Below are positions 42,240-50,963 of a DNA stretch of 52,922 nt, in pieces. The stretch's first letter is position 1. Each line of letters starts with the position of its first letter. A model generated the notes under the pieces. It saw only the letters and a program-made list of their open reading frames with translations, searched no databases and was not told the DNA's origin. A program made the position numbers and the translations under genes. Source of the DNA: an uncultured Verrucomicrobia subdivision 3 bacterium (GTDB lineage Bacteria > Verrucomicrobiota > Verrucomicrobiia > Limisphaerales > UBA11358); assembly GCA_903936645.1 (NCBI GenBank), contig CAIZWI010000132.1:1-52922 (forward strand). Reading direction: 5' to 3'.

Positions 42240-43211
42240 GTGATTTGGGAATTATGCAAAATCATCACGAAAGCCTTTCTCTTAGCCACTTGGGCGGGCG
42301 GCATGGTCCAGGCGGCGCAGACGAATGATGATGATGTCATCACCTTGCCGGAGGTCATTCAAAATGCCCGCCAATGGGCGCAGGATAATCTGGACACCAA
42401 TGTGGTTGCGGCGTTGCCCACAGTGGATCCAGTTTTCATAAATCGCTTTTTTCAGGATTTGTCAGCCCGGATGCAGGGAAATGAGGTGGTTGATGTGGCG
42501 GCAGTAAGGGATACGGCGCGGACCTTGCTGCCGCTGTTGCAAAGTCAGCCGGAAACCCGGCCTTATGCCGCCTGGCTGCATGCACAAATGGATTACCTAG
42601 ATGTGGCGGAGGAAATTCGCACCACTGCTCCACCACCACCGCCTGTGGTGAAGACCAATACGCCGGTCCCGGCAACTCGCAACCCACCCCCGCAACGGGA
42701 GCGCGAGATTTGGGGGCGCCAGGAAGCGGGCCGCCCATGGCCGGCCGGAGCCCGGGCTTACGTCCAGGAATTAAAGCCCGTGTTTGCCTCCCGGAAGGTG
42801 CCCCCGGAACTGGTTTGGGTGGCAGAGGTGGAGTCGGCCTTCGACCGGCAGGCGCAAAGTCCGGCCGGAGCCGCGGGTTTGTTTCAGTTAATGCCGGACA
42901 CCGCCCGGCGGTTCGGACTTTCCCAATGGCCGCGTGACCAGCGTTATCAAGCCGTGCCCAGCGCGACCGCGTCGGCTAATTATTTTAAATATTTATACGA
43001 CCGTTTCCAAGATTGGCGGCTGGTAATGGCCGCTTATAATGCGGGGGAGGGCACGGTGGGACGCTTGCTGGCACGCCACAAAGCCCATGATTATGACCGG
43101 ATTGCCAGTTATCTGCCGGCGGAAACGCAAATGTATGTGCCGCGGATGGAGGCTGTTTTGCACGAGCGCGAGGGGATGCGTTTGGAAGGCCTGCCAGCCG
43201 CAGAACCATGA
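42240..43211 (+). CDS. Secreted lytic transglycosylase (SLT domain)
   Basis: This 323-residue protein probably cleaves peptidoglycan. A hydrophobic N-terminus (ITKAFLLATWAGGMVQAAQ) suggests export, followed by a helical region, a Pro-rich linker and a C-terminal SLT domain. The catalytic Glu is about E198 in VAEVESAFDRQAQ, followed by SPAGAAGLFQLMPDTARRFGL and MAAYNAGEGTVGRLL, both family hallmarks. The start is uncertain: GTG at 42240 is chosen as nearest to the signal, as no good in-frame ATG exists there; an ATG at 42135 is the alternative. No LysM repeat is present. It is followed by a hairpin and a convergent response-regulator gene. Confidence 0.83.
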   Translation: MIWELCKIITKAFLLATWAGGMVQAAQTNDDDVITLPEVIQNARQWAQDNLDTNVVAALPTVDPVFINRFFQDLSARMQGNEVVDVAAVRDTARTLLPLLQSQPETRPYAAWLHAQMDYLDVAEEIRTTAPPPPPVVKTNTPVPATRNPPPQREREIWGRQEAGRPWPAGARAYVQELKPVFASRKVPPELVWVAEVESAFDRQAQSPAGAAGLFQLMPDTARRFGLSQWPRDQRYQAVPSATASANYFKYLYDRFQDWRLVMAAYNAGEGTVGRLLARHKAHDYDRIASYLPAETQMYVPRMEAVLHEREGMRLEGLPAAEP

Positions 43212-43242
43212 AATGCCCGCTCTGGCGCCATCACGGGCATTT
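43211..43242. terminator. Bidirectional hairpin between convergent genes
   Basis: AAATGCCCG (43211-43219) pairs with CGGGCATTT (43234-43242), and the sequence then runs CTGCTTTA. It sits between the ends of the transglycosylase and the LytTR response-regulator gene, so it can serve both. Confidence 0.65.
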
Positions 43243-43260
43243 CTGCTTTATGAAAACGGC

Positions 43261-44238
43261 TCAAATATGTTTCAGGAGCGGGGCAGGGCGGGGCGAAGCC
43301 GCGGCGGGGTGAAAGGTTTTGAGCCGGCGATTTAATTCCGGCATGCAGCGCTGGCTCACTGCAATAGCTGTTCCAAATCCACGCAAATGAATTTGGGGCT
43401 TGCCACTTTTGGTTTTGTCCAAAAAATCAAAAAACGCCAGGTTAATGATCGCCTGCCGATGGACGCGGACGAAGGGGGTTTCGGCCAATTCCTGGGCCCA
43501 TTGTTTCATAGGTTTGCGAAACATCATGCTTTGATTCTTGCCCCAACAGGCTTTGGAGTACTCCCCGCAGGCCATGAACACCATCACCGCGGAAAGTTTG
43601 ACATATTCCCGGCGCTGGCCGGTGATCGCCAAAAAAGTGGCGTCTGTGGCTGCGGCCGGAACTTCGCTCAGAATCGGCTGCGAAGCCTTGGCAGATCTTG
43701 CCCCCGGTTGTTTGGACCCCGGAAATTGCGCCGGGTTTGGCTCCAAAGCCGCCAAGTCAGCCCGCCATTGCGAGGGGTGGTTCATTCCCACCGCATCATT
43801 CACAATCCCGGAATAGCTTGCCAGTGCCGACTGAACCATTTCTTCCTGCCGTTGTAACTGCTGCTGGCGGCGCGCGAGTCGGGCTTCCACGGCGGCGAGG
43901 ATGTCCGTGAATGATGCTGGTTTACCCAGAAAATCATCCCCCCCAAGGTTCATGCTTTGGCGGATTTCCTGGCGTTCGGCTGTGCCACTGAGAACTATAA
44001 CCGGAATCTCCCGCCCCCAATCATCCCTGCGCAGTTGCGTAATCACCTCCAGCCCGTCGACGGCGGGCAGGTGTAAATCACACACCACCAGGTCAGGTGC
44101 ATGTTGCTTTACCATTTCCAAGCCCTGGCGGCCATCACTGGCGATGAGTACCTGATAGCCTTTGAGCTGCAGAAAACTGCCCAAGAGCTCGCTCAAGGCG
44201 GGTTCGTCGTCTATTACCAAGATCGTCGCGGCTGTCAT
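43261..44238 (-). CDS. Response regulator with LytTR DNA-binding domain
   Basis: This 325-residue protein joins an N-terminal receiver (VIDDEP, phospho-Asp in VVCDLHLPAVDG, Ser in VLSGT, Lys in LGKPAS) to a C-terminal LytTR domain (about 225-315) recognisable by TPFVRVHRQAIINLAFF. The linker of about 100 residues is helical near QQQLQRQEEMVQSAL and then Pro/Ala-rich. LytTR proteins bind direct repeats in DNA and often control envelope or extracellular traits. No cognate kinase is adjacent; the PAS kinase 1.3 kb away is one candidate. Confidence 0.9.
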   Translation of the reverse strand: MTAATILVIDDEPALSELLGSFLQLKGYQVLIASDGRQGLEMVKQHAPDLVVCDLHLPAVDGLEVITQLRRDDWGREIPVIVLSGTAERQEIRQSMNLGGDDFLGKPASFTDILAAVEARLARRQQQLQRQEEMVQSALASYSGIVNDAVGMNHPSQWRADLAALEPNPAQFPGSKQPGARSAKASQPILSEVPAAATDATFLAITGQRREYVKLSAVMVFMACGEYSKACWGKNQSMMFRKPMKQWAQELAETPFVRVHRQAIINLAFFDFLDKTKSGKPQIHLRGFGTAIAVSQRCMPELNRRLKTFHPAAASPRPAPLLKHI

Positions 44239-44403
44239 TTGAAAGACCTTGATAACACTGTAATGCCCGTGGCCGGGGAACCAAAGTTAATATTTTTGGT
44301 GCCCAGGCTGTTAGTTATGGATTAAAGCGCTTAATGAATAATTTCCTACGCTTATTGCAATTTAATGTCCGAGGTCGCGTAAGTCGATATTCTCATCTGA
44401 CTT

Positions 44404-44640
44404 ATGACAACCAAACCAATACCAGTTAGAGTAACTCATGAATCTTTGGGGCAAATTGACGCAGCGGCGCGCCAGTTGGACTCCAACCGTAGCCGGATTC
44501 TGGCTTTTTCGGTCCAAACCTTTGCGGCCTTTTTTGAAGCGCGTAAGGTTTGCGCCATGCCGCCGGACTGGCAAGAGATTTTCCGGAGCCTCAACAGCCC
44601 GGTGGAATCTTCACCGGCCAATCCAAAACTGGCAAAATAA
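44404..44640 (+). CDS. Ribbon-helix-helix (CopG/MetJ-like) small DNA-binding protein
   Basis: The 78-residue protein starts TTKPIPVRVTHESLGQIDAAARQL, an antiparallel-strand plus helix pattern, then NRSRILAFSVQTFAAFFEARK, the second helix of a ribbon-helix-helix domain. It could be an antitoxin-like repressor, but no toxin gene lies next to it: the following 273 bp hold no open frame of note. Regulatory target unknown. Confidence 0.7.
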   Translation: MTTKPIPVRVTHESLGQIDAAARQLDSNRSRILAFSVQTFAAFFEARKVCAMPPDWQEIFRSLNSPVESSPANPKLAK

Positions 44641-44866
44641 AGCCAGCCAGGAAATTAGGGCGGGCCGCCGATTCCTCCGGGCTGGTCTAACGAGTCGCCA
44701 GCAATGCGCTGGTGAACTGCAACCTCTGGCAACCTTTCCAGTTGGGCGGGTTTGGGTGGGGCCATACCATGTTGTAAGTTCGATTTTTTAATTGTGCCGG
44801 GTACTGGAGTGCAGAAATGAAAGGGCGGTGACTCGACATTGTCTAATATCTGACCTTAAAAACGAT

Positions 44867-44896
44867 TTGCAATTTTTTGGGATTTGGCGAGAATAT
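44867..44896 (+). promoter_or_regulatory. Putative promoter of the FKBP gene
   Basis: TTGCAA (44867-44872) and GAATAT (44891-44896) are separated by 18 bp and end 17 bp before the ATG at 44914. The surrounding DNA is AT-rich against a GC-rich background. The predicted 5' leader would be very short and lacks a Shine-Dalgarno sequence. Confidence 0.5.
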
Positions 44897-44913
44897 GTGT
44901 TCAAAATTTACAT

Positions 44914-45768
44914 ATGAAGAAAACTATCTTATTGGCAATTGCCTGCGCTGGTTTCGCTGCGCCGCTCCTGGCGGATAACACGAACATTCTGAGCGATGAA
45001 AAATCCAAGGTCAGCTATGCGATTGGCCTGCGGATCGGCACTGGCTGGAAGCAAAATGGCATTGATGTGGATTATAACCTGGTGTTGCAAGGCTTGAAAG
45101 ACGCCCAAGCGGGCGGGGCGACCCTGCTTTCGCAAACCGAAGTAATGGACACACTGAATACTTTTTCCAAGACCATGCAGGCCAAGCAACAGGCCATGCG
45201 GGCGGAAGCCGGCCTGAAAAACAAGGCCGAGGGAGAGGCGTTTCTCGCGACGAATAAAAACAATCCCGGCGTGATCACCCTGCCGGACGGTCTGCAATAT
45301 AAAGTGCTCACGGCCGGCAACGGCCCCACCCCCACGGTCGCCAATACGGTGACCGTTAATTACCGTGGCACTTTCATTAACGGCACCGAGTTCGACAGTT
45401 CCGCCAAGGCGGGGCATCCGGTTTCCTTTCCTGTCACGGGGGTGATCAAAGGCTGGACCGAAGCTTTGCAGCTCATGAAAGTTGGTTCCAAATGGCAATT
45501 ATATGTGCCTTCCGCTCTCGCTTATGGCGAGCAAGGCAATCGGGCCATCCCGGGAAATTCCGTGTTGGTTTTTGACGTGGAATTGTTGGCCATTCAGGAG
45601 CCCAAACCCGCGCCGGTGGCCCCGGCCGTGCAAAATCCGCCGTTGACAAGCGACATCATCAAGGTCCCTTCGGCTGAAGAATTAAAGAAGGGTGCCAAGA
45701 TTGAAGTGATCAAACCGGAGGACGTGCAGAAAGCCCAGGCTCAAGCCACAAACTCTACACCCAAATAA
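44914..45768 (+). CDS. Exported FKBP-type peptidyl-prolyl isomerase (FkpA/Mip-like)
   Basis: The 284-residue protein begins with a Sec signal (MKKTILLAIACAGFAAPLLA). An N-terminal dimerisation region (about 30-120: VSYAIGLRIGTGWKQNGIDV, helices to AEAGLKNKAEGEAFL) is followed by the FKBP domain (about 125-230) with VTVNYRGTFINGTEFDSS, VIKGWTEALQLM and PSALAYGEQG. A Lys/Pro-rich tail follows. It would help fold periplasmic or outer-membrane proteins. The ATG at 44914 starts on the signal peptide. A strong terminator ends the transcript, before degP. Confidence 0.93.
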   Translation: MKKTILLAIACAGFAAPLLADNTNILSDEKSKVSYAIGLRIGTGWKQNGIDVDYNLVLQGLKDAQAGGATLLSQTEVMDTLNTFSKTMQAKQQAMRAEAGLKNKAEGEAFLATNKNNPGVITLPDGLQYKVLTAGNGPTPTVANTVTVNYRGTFINGTEFDSSAKAGHPVSFPVTGVIKGWTEALQLMKVGSKWQLYVPSALAYGEQGNRAIPGNSVLVFDVELLAIQEPKPAPVAPAVQNPPLTSDIIKVPSAEELKKGAKIEVIKPEDVQKAQAQATNSTPK

Positions 45769-45783
45769 GCTCATGTCTTGCTC

Positions 45784-45818
45784 AACCGCGCCGGACCATG
45801 AGTCTGGCGCGGTTTTTT
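45784..45818 (+). terminator. Rho-independent terminator after the FKBP gene
   Basis: AACCGCGCC (45784-45792) pairs perfectly with GGCGCGGTT (45806-45814), with further partial pairing inside, and a TTTTTT run follows at once. This is the clearest intrinsic terminator in the window. Confidence 0.93.
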
Positions 45819-45913
45819 ACTTTATTGGTCCAGCGATTGAAGGGGTGTACAGCCCGGTTTGGCCCGCCTCCCTTTGAACATTTGCGTCTGAACTTTGTCC
45901 ACTGCGTAGGGTT

Positions 45914-47437
45914 ATGAAACAAATATCGAGATCTTTGGTGGGATTTATCACCGGCCTGACGGCGCTGCTGGCGGTGGTGGCGCTATGCCACGTGAATTTG
46001 TGGGGCAAGGACCTTCCGCCCATCGTGCGGGTGGAAGACACCCCGGTGAACCGGGACTTGCGCCCGGCCACGAGCTTTGCCCCGGTGGTGAAAAAAGCCG
46101 CCCCGAGCGTCGTGAATATTTTTACCACCCGAATTATTCGGGAGCAGGTGGAGCGTAATCCCTTGCAAATGGATCCCTTCTTCCGCCAGTTTTTCGGGGC
46201 CCCAGACAATTCCGATCAGGAGCCGCGCGCCCGCCGGGAGGGCAGCTTGGGGTCGGGCGTCATCGTGTCGCCCAACGGCTATATCCTCACCGCCAATCAT
46301 GTTGTCGAGGATGCCGATATCATCAAGGTGGCCATCAAAGGCATCAAGAAGGAGTTTACCGCCCGGGTGATTGGCAAGGACCAGGCGTCGGATGTGGCGG
46401 TCTTAAAAATTGATGCCACGAATGTGCCAGCCATTACCCTGGCCGATAGCAGCCGGCTGCAAGTGGGCGATGTCGTGCTGGCGATTGGCAATCCCTTTGG
46501 CGTCGGGCAAACCGTAACCATGGGGATTGTGAGTGCCCTGGGCCGGAACGGTTTGGGCTTTGGCCGCTATGAAGATTTTATCCAAACGGACGCGGCCATT
46601 AATCCGGGCAATTCCGGTGGGGCGCTGGTGGATGCGGAAGGACGGTTGACGGGCATCAATACGGCCATTATCAGCCCGGGCGGTGGTAGTGTGGGTGGCA
46701 GTGTGGGCATCGGCTTTGCCGTCCCGATCAACCTGGCCCGCCATGTCATGGAGCGCCTGATTGCGGATGGCCGGGTGGCCCGTGGCTTTTTGGGCCTCTC
46801 ACTCAAAGATTTGACCCCGGATTTGGCGGATGAATTTAATATGCCGGGACAAAGTGGCGCGTTGGTAAATGACGCGCTGCCCAATACGCCGGCAAACAAG
46901 GCTGGTATCAAATCGGGCGACGTAATCACGGCCTTCAATGGCACGGAGGTTGCCGATGCCAACAGCCTCACCCTGGCCATCTCGGAGGCGGCTCCGGGCT
47001 CGACCGCCGTCGTGAAAGTCATCCGGGATGGCAGCGCCAAAACGATCAACGTGGTTTTGGGCGAATTGCCCGGTTCCGGCCGGCCCGCCAAGCAACGGGT
47101 GGTGGAGCGTGATAATTCCACCACCGACTCCTTGGATGGGGTCGCGGTGGACGAATTGGACGGTGAAACCCGCCAGGAACTGGGGGTGCCCAACCATATT
47201 CGAGGTGTGCTCGTGCGGCAGGTGGATCCTGATTCCAACGCTGCCCAGGCTGGTTTGATCCAAGGCGATGTGATTCTGGAGATTAACCGGCAATCGGTTT
47301 CCGGCACGGACGATGCCATTCGTTTGTGCAAGGACGCGAAGGGTGACCATATTCTGCTCAAAGTATGGCATCGGTTCCGGGGGGTGCCGGGCAGCACCCG
47401 CTTCTTGAGCGTGGATAATACCAAGCCGTTAAAATAA
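45914..47437 (+). CDS. degP: Do-family serine protease (DegP/HtrA-like)
   Basis: This 507-residue periplasmic protease/chaperone degrades misfolded envelope proteins. A membrane anchor or signal (about 7-30) is followed by a trypsin-like domain with H129 (TANHVVED), D160 (ASDVAVLKI) and S234 (PGNSGGALV), and two PDZ domains (about 290-380 and 405-495). The catalytic triad and oxyanion loop are intact. The first PDZ begins GRVARGFLGLSLKDLTP. The ATG at 45914 starts on the hydrophobic leader. Neighbouring FKBP and DnaJ-like genes make this a protein-quality-control block. Confidence 0.96.
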   Translation: MKQISRSLVGFITGLTALLAVVALCHVNLWGKDLPPIVRVEDTPVNRDLRPATSFAPVVKKAAPSVVNIFTTRIIREQVERNPLQMDPFFRQFFGAPDNSDQEPRARREGSLGSGVIVSPNGYILTANHVVEDADIIKVAIKGIKKEFTARVIGKDQASDVAVLKIDATNVPAITLADSSRLQVGDVVLAIGNPFGVGQTVTMGIVSALGRNGLGFGRYEDFIQTDAAINPGNSGGALVDAEGRLTGINTAIISPGGGSVGGSVGIGFAVPINLARHVMERLIADGRVARGFLGLSLKDLTPDLADEFNMPGQSGALVNDALPNTPANKAGIKSGDVITAFNGTEVADANSLTLAISEAAPGSTAVVKVIRDGSAKTINVVLGELPGSGRPAKQRVVERDNSTTDSLDGVAVDELDGETRQELGVPNHIRGVLVRQVDPDSNAAQAGLIQGDVILEINRQSVSGTDDAIRLCKDAKGDHILLKVWHRFRGVPGSTRFLSVDNTKPLK

Positions 47438-47458
47438 TTTCGGCCGCCCGTCCCGATT

Positions 47459-47506
47459 TTGCCCGCTCACAGGTTTTGACAAATGCCCCTGAGCGGGCAA
47501 TCTATT
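47459..47506. promoter_or_regulatory. 11-bp inverted repeat with promoter-like TTGACA in its loop
   Basis: TTGCCCGCTCA (47459-47469) and TGAGCGGGCAA (47490-47500) are perfect arms separated by 20 bp that contain TTGACA (47476-47481). A weak -10-like TCTATT follows at 47501. It lies between degP and the dnaJ-like gene and could be a degP terminator, an operator over the dnaJ promoter, or both. It does not match the CIRCE heat-shock element. Confidence 0.5.
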
Positions 47507-47518
47507 GGGTGAACGATC

Positions 47519-48484
47519 ATGTCTGTCCAATACAAAGATTATTATCAAAGCCTCGGCGTGCCGCGCACGGCCTCGGCTGATGACATTAAAAAAGCCTTCC
47601 GCAAGCTGGCCCGGGAGTTTCATCCGGATGTGGCCAAGGATAAAAAGCGCGCCGAGGAGAAATTCAAGGAAATCAACGAGGCCTACGAAGTGCTTTCGGA
47701 CCCGGCCAAGCGGTCCAAATACGATGAATTGGGGGAAAATTGGAAGTCTGGTGCGGATTTTGGTGGCGCGGCGGGCCGTCCCCCTTACGGCGGACGGCGT
47801 CCGGGCCGGCCGGCCGGCCCGGGGGACCGCGACGCGGACTTTGAATTTGACGGGGCCGGCTTTAGTAATTTCTTTGAGCAAATGTTTGGTTCGCGCTTCG
47901 GCAACCAGGGCGGATTTGCCCGGCCAGGGGAAGAAAGCGAGCGTGGCCAGGATATTGAGGGCGACATCATGGTTACGCTTGAAGAAGCCATGACCGGCTC
48001 CGTCCGGGAGGTGAGTGTGCGGCATCGGGTGGGCCGGAATGTGAAAACCGAAACCCATCATGTGAAAATTCCCGCGGGCGTGACGGAGGGGCAGAAATTG
48101 CGCCTTACTGGGCGGGGCGAGGCGGGGACCAGTGGCGGGGCGGCGGGGGACCTCTACCTGCGGGTGCGCCTGGCCAAGCATCCCGATTTTGAGGTGGAGG
48201 GTCATAATTTGATTCATGAGCTGGAGTTGGCTCCCTGGGAAGCGGTGCTGGGCGCGGAGATTCAAGTGCCCACGCTGAGCGGTCCGGTAAAGATCAAAAT
48301 TGCCGCCGGCACGCAGCCGGGGCAGAAATTGCGCGTGCGTGGCCGGGGCTTGCCGCAACGCGACGGTCCGGCGGGCGATTTGCTGGTGGTCACCCGTCTG
48401 ACGCTGCCGGTGAAACTGTCCGAACCCGTCAAGCAGTTGTGGGAACAGCTCGCGGCGGAATCAAAATTTAACCCGCGGGATTGA
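47519..48484 (+). CDS. cbpA: CbpA-type DnaJ co-chaperone
   Basis: The 321-residue protein has an N-terminal J domain (about 5-70, with the HPD motif in FHPDVAK), a Gly/Phe/Arg-rich linker (about 80-135) and the two C-terminal substrate-binding sandwiches ([39 protein letters not shown]). The Cys-rich zinc domain of true DnaJ is missing, as in CbpA. It stimulates DnaK ATPase. The ATG at 47519 has a GGTGA ribosome-binding core about 6 bp upstream. Confidence 0.93.
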   Translation: MSVQYKDYYQSLGVPRTASADDIKKAFRKLAREFHPDVAKDKKRAEEKFKEINEAYEVLSDPAKRSKYDELGENWKSGADFGGAAGRPPYGGRRPGRPAGPGDRDADFEFDGAGFSNFFEQMFGSRFGNQGGFARPGEESERGQDIEGDIMVTLEEAMTGSVREVSVRHRVGRNVKTETHHVKIPAGVTEGQKLRLTGRGEAGTSGGAAGDLYLRVRLAKHPDFEVEGHNLIHELELAPWEAVLGAEIQVPTLSGPVKIKIAAGTQPGQKLRVRGRGLPQRDGPAGDLLVVTRLTLPVKLSEPVKQLWEQLAAESKFNPRD

Positions 48485-48509
48485 CAAGCCGGCGGGCAAT
48501 AACTTAATT
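48481..48509 (+). promoter_or_regulatory. Putative promoter of the 85-aa gene
   Basis: TTGACA (48481-48486) overlaps the cbpA stop codon and is followed after 17 bp by TTAATT (48504-48509). The start codon at 48516 would then lie at or next to the transcription start, so a leaderless mRNA is possible. The -10 is weak. Confidence 0.4.
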
Positions 48510-48515
48510 CAGTGC

Positions 48516-48773
48516 ATGGCCAAAGCGCCCAAAAATAAAAAGGCAATCATCGTGGGGGTCGGTCTGGACTCCGACGGCAGCAAACGCGTGACCACCGGCC
48601 CGAATTTTGCGCTCCTTGGCGGCAGTGAGGAGACGCACGAGTTGATGACCGAGAAGGCCGTTAAAATTAACGAGCAATTGAAAAAGCGCGGCAAGGCACT
48701 CGAAGAAGTGAGCGCCGCTGAATTTGCGGATATTGCAGGCGAAGTGGGCTTGGCGGGCCTCAAGCGGCGCTAA
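48516..48773 (+). CDS. Small conserved hypothetical protein (85 aa)
   Basis: The product begins MAKAPKNKKAIIVGVGLDSD, continues with GSKRVTTGPNFALLGGSEETHELM and a helix rich in Lys and Glu (MTEKAVKINEQLKKRGKALEEV), and ends EVGLAGLKRR. Codon use and a complete frame bounded by neighbours 31 bp and 7 bp away support a real gene. The family is not recognised. It is soluble, has no signal and no cysteines, and is probably cotranscribed with the photolyase gene. Confidence 0.75.
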   Translation: MAKAPKNKKAIIVGVGLDSDGSKRVTTGPNFALLGGSEETHELMTEKAVKINEQLKKRGKALEEVSAAEFADIAGEVGLAGLKRR

Positions 48774-48780
48774 GGCTTGC

Positions 48781-50199
48781 ATGAATGTGGTCATCCACTG
48801 GTTTCGCCGGGATTTACGAATTTCGGACAACACCGCCCTGGCGGAAGCGGCGCGGTTGGGAAACCGGGTGGTGCCGGTATTTATTCTGGAGGATTCCCTG
48901 CGCACCGGTCCGGATGTGGGGGCGGGGCGGCTGGCTTTCTTACTGCAATCAGCCGAATCGCTCCGGAAAAACCTCGCTGAATTGGGCTGTCCGCTGATTA
49001 TTCGTTCAGGTCGTTCGGAGGAGATTATTCCCCGGCTGTGTGCGGAAACCGGGGCCCGGGCCGTCTTTGCCAATAAACGGTACGAACCCTACGCCCAGGC
49101 GCGTGACCGCCGTTTGGGGGAAACGCTCTTCCGGGCCGGGGTGGAGTTCAAATTATACAAGGATGCGGTGGTTTGGGAGGAGGCGGAAATTCTCACCCAG
49201 ACGGGCAACCCTTATACCGTTTTTACCCCTTACTCCAAAGCCTGGAAGCTGCGCCCCATCACGCCGCCCCGGCCTCAATTCAAGCCAGTCCCGGCCGAAC
49301 CTGCACCGGTCATTCCCGCGGAGGTTCTGCCGGTGGATCCGGCGGTGTTCGGGCATCCCTGTCGACAAACCCTGCCGCCGGCGGGCGAGCGGGCCGCCCT
49401 CGACTTGCTGCGCCAGTTCATGGCCGGACCGGTGCTGGACTACTCTGCCCAACGCAATTTCCCGGCCAGCGCGGGCACTTCGCAACTGTCCCCGCATTTG
49501 CGCGCGGGTACTATTGGGATTCGCACGATCCTGCGGGAATGGCAGTCCGCGCGGGCGACGGCGACGGCCGACCAGGCCGCGAGTTCGGAGGTCTTTCTGA
49601 ATGAACTGATCTGGCGCGAATTTTACGCGCAGGTGCTCAGCAACTTTCCCCACGTCACCAAAGGCGCGTTCCGGCCGGAGTACGACCGGCTCCAGTGGTC
49701 GCAAAATCAGGAGCATTTTCAGGCCTGGTGTGCGGGCCGCACGGGCTATCCCATCGTGGATGCGGCCATGCGTTGCCTGAATGCCACGGGCACCCTGCAC
49801 AACCGTCTGCGGATGATTGTGGCCATGTTCCTGACCAAGGATCTGCTCCTGAACTGGCAATGGGGCGAGCGCTACTTCATGCAGCAACTGGTGGATGGCG
49901 ACATGGCGGCGAATAACGGCGGCTGGCAATGGAGTGCCGGCACGGGCACGGATGCCGCGCCGTATTTTCGCATTTTCAACCCAGTGACCCAGGGGGAGAA
50001 ATTTGACCCTGAGGGGCGCTTCGTCCGGCAGTGGGTGCCGGAATTGGCCGCCTTCCCCGCTGAAACCATCCAGCAACCCTGGGAAGACCCCCTGTATCTG
50101 GCCAAGTCCAAATACCCCGCGCGGATTGTTAAGCATGACGTCCAGCGCGACTTGTGCCTGGCCATGTTCCAAGCGGTAAAAAACCCGCCCCAAACATGA
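48781..50199 (+). CDS. phrB: Deoxyribodipyrimidine photolyase
   Basis: This 472-residue flavoprotein uses light to split pyrimidine dimers. The N-terminal antenna domain begins VVIHWFRRDLRISDN, and the C-terminal FAD domain contains ELIWREFYAQVL, TGYPIVDAAMRCLNATG, HNRLRMIVAMFLTKDLLL and GGWQWSAGTGTDAAPYFRIF, which are class I CPD photolyase motifs including the tryptophan and asparagine contacts. The ATG at 48781 is chosen over an in-frame ATG at 48724 inside the previous gene. The stop overlaps the next start by ATGA. Confidence 0.96.
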   Translation: MNVVIHWFRRDLRISDNTALAEAARLGNRVVPVFILEDSLRTGPDVGAGRLAFLLQSAESLRKNLAELGCPLIIRSGRSEEIIPRLCAETGARAVFANKRYEPYAQARDRRLGETLFRAGVEFKLYKDAVVWEEAEILTQTGNPYTVFTPYSKAWKLRPITPPRPQFKPVPAEPAPVIPAEVLPVDPAVFGHPCRQTLPPAGERAALDLLRQFMAGPVLDYSAQRNFPASAGTSQLSPHLRAGTIGIRTILREWQSARATATADQAASSEVFLNELIWREFYAQVLSNFPHVTKGAFRPEYDRLQWSQNQEHFQAWCAGRTGYPIVDAAMRCLNATGTLHNRLRMIVAMFLTKDLLLNWQWGERYFMQQLVDGDMAANNGGWQWSAGTGTDAAPYFRIFNPVTQGEKFDPEGRFVRQWVPELAAFPAETIQQPWEDPLYLAKSKYPARIVKHDVQRDLCLAMFQAVKNPPQT

Positions 50200-50963
50200 A
50201 GCTGCTCTTTGTCGCCGACCTGCATTACGCGCTGCGCCAGTTCGACTGGCTGGCGGCGCAGGCGGCGAATTATGACGTGGCGGTGATCGGCGGGGATTTG
50301 TTGGATCTGGGCTCGGTCCTAGATTTGGAGGTGCAGATTTTGGTGGTGGAAAAATACCTGGCCCGGATTGGGGAACTGACCCAGCTCCTGGTTTGTTCGG
50401 GCAATCACGATTGCGATGCGCGGTCAGCGGCCAATGAATCCATTTGCCAATGGCTGCACGACGTCAAAGCCCGGCGTTTGTTTGTGGATGGGGACAGTGT
50501 GGAGGCCGGGGGCATCCTCATTACCATTTGCCCGTGGTGGGATGGTCCGGTATCGCGCGCCGAAGTGGAAAGGCTCTTGCAGCGGGAGGCTGTCCGGCCC
50601 AAGACGAAATGGATTTGGATTCATCATGCGCCGCCGGACCGGTCGCCGGTGAGTTGGACGGGGAAGAAATTCAGCGGCGACCCGTTCCTGGTGGAATGGA
50701 TCGAACGGTTTGCGCCGGACCTGGTGATGTCCGGCCACATTCACAATGCACCGTTCGTCAACCGGGGTTCCTGGATGGACCGGCTGGGCAAGACCTGGGT
50801 GTTTAATCCCGGCAAACAAATTGGTCCGCATCCCACCAGCCTGGTGTTTGATCTCGGGCAAATGAGCGTGACTTGGGATTCGCAGGAAGGGCAGGGGACC
50901 CAGTCGCTTGACCTGCCCACCAGCCCTGTTAACGGGCCGGTCGCCGTGGCTGATGGTGCATGA
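50196..50963 (+). CDS. Calcineurin-like metallophosphoesterase
   Basis: The 255-residue protein shows the metal-binding series of this superfamily: FVADLHY, VIGGDLLDLG, CSGNHDCDA, WIHHAPPD and MSGHIHNAP. It should be a cytoplasmic phosphoesterase; the substrate is not evident. The start codon overlaps the photolyase stop (ATGA), so the two genes are coupled, though no functional link is known. Its 3' end overlaps the convergent cNMP-binding gene by 35 bp. Confidence 0.87.
   Translation: MKLLFVADLHYALRQFDWLAAQAANYDVAVIGGDLLDLGSVLDLEVQILVVEKYLARIGELTQLLVCSGNHDCDARSAANESICQWLHDVKARRLFVDGDSVEAGGILITICPWWDGPVSRAEVERLLQREAVRPKTKWIWIHHAPPDRSPVSWTGKKFSGDPFLVEWIERFAPDLVMSGHIHNAPFVNRGSWMDRLGKTWVFNPGKQIGPHPTSLVFDLGQMSVTWDSQEGQGTQSLDLPTSPVNGPVAVADGA

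Noticed and set aside
47459..47500. CIRCE heat-shock operator upstream of cbpA
   Set aside because: The arms are TTGCCCGCTCA with a 20-bp spacer, unlike the recalled CIRCE arms TTAGCACTC with a 9-bp spacer.
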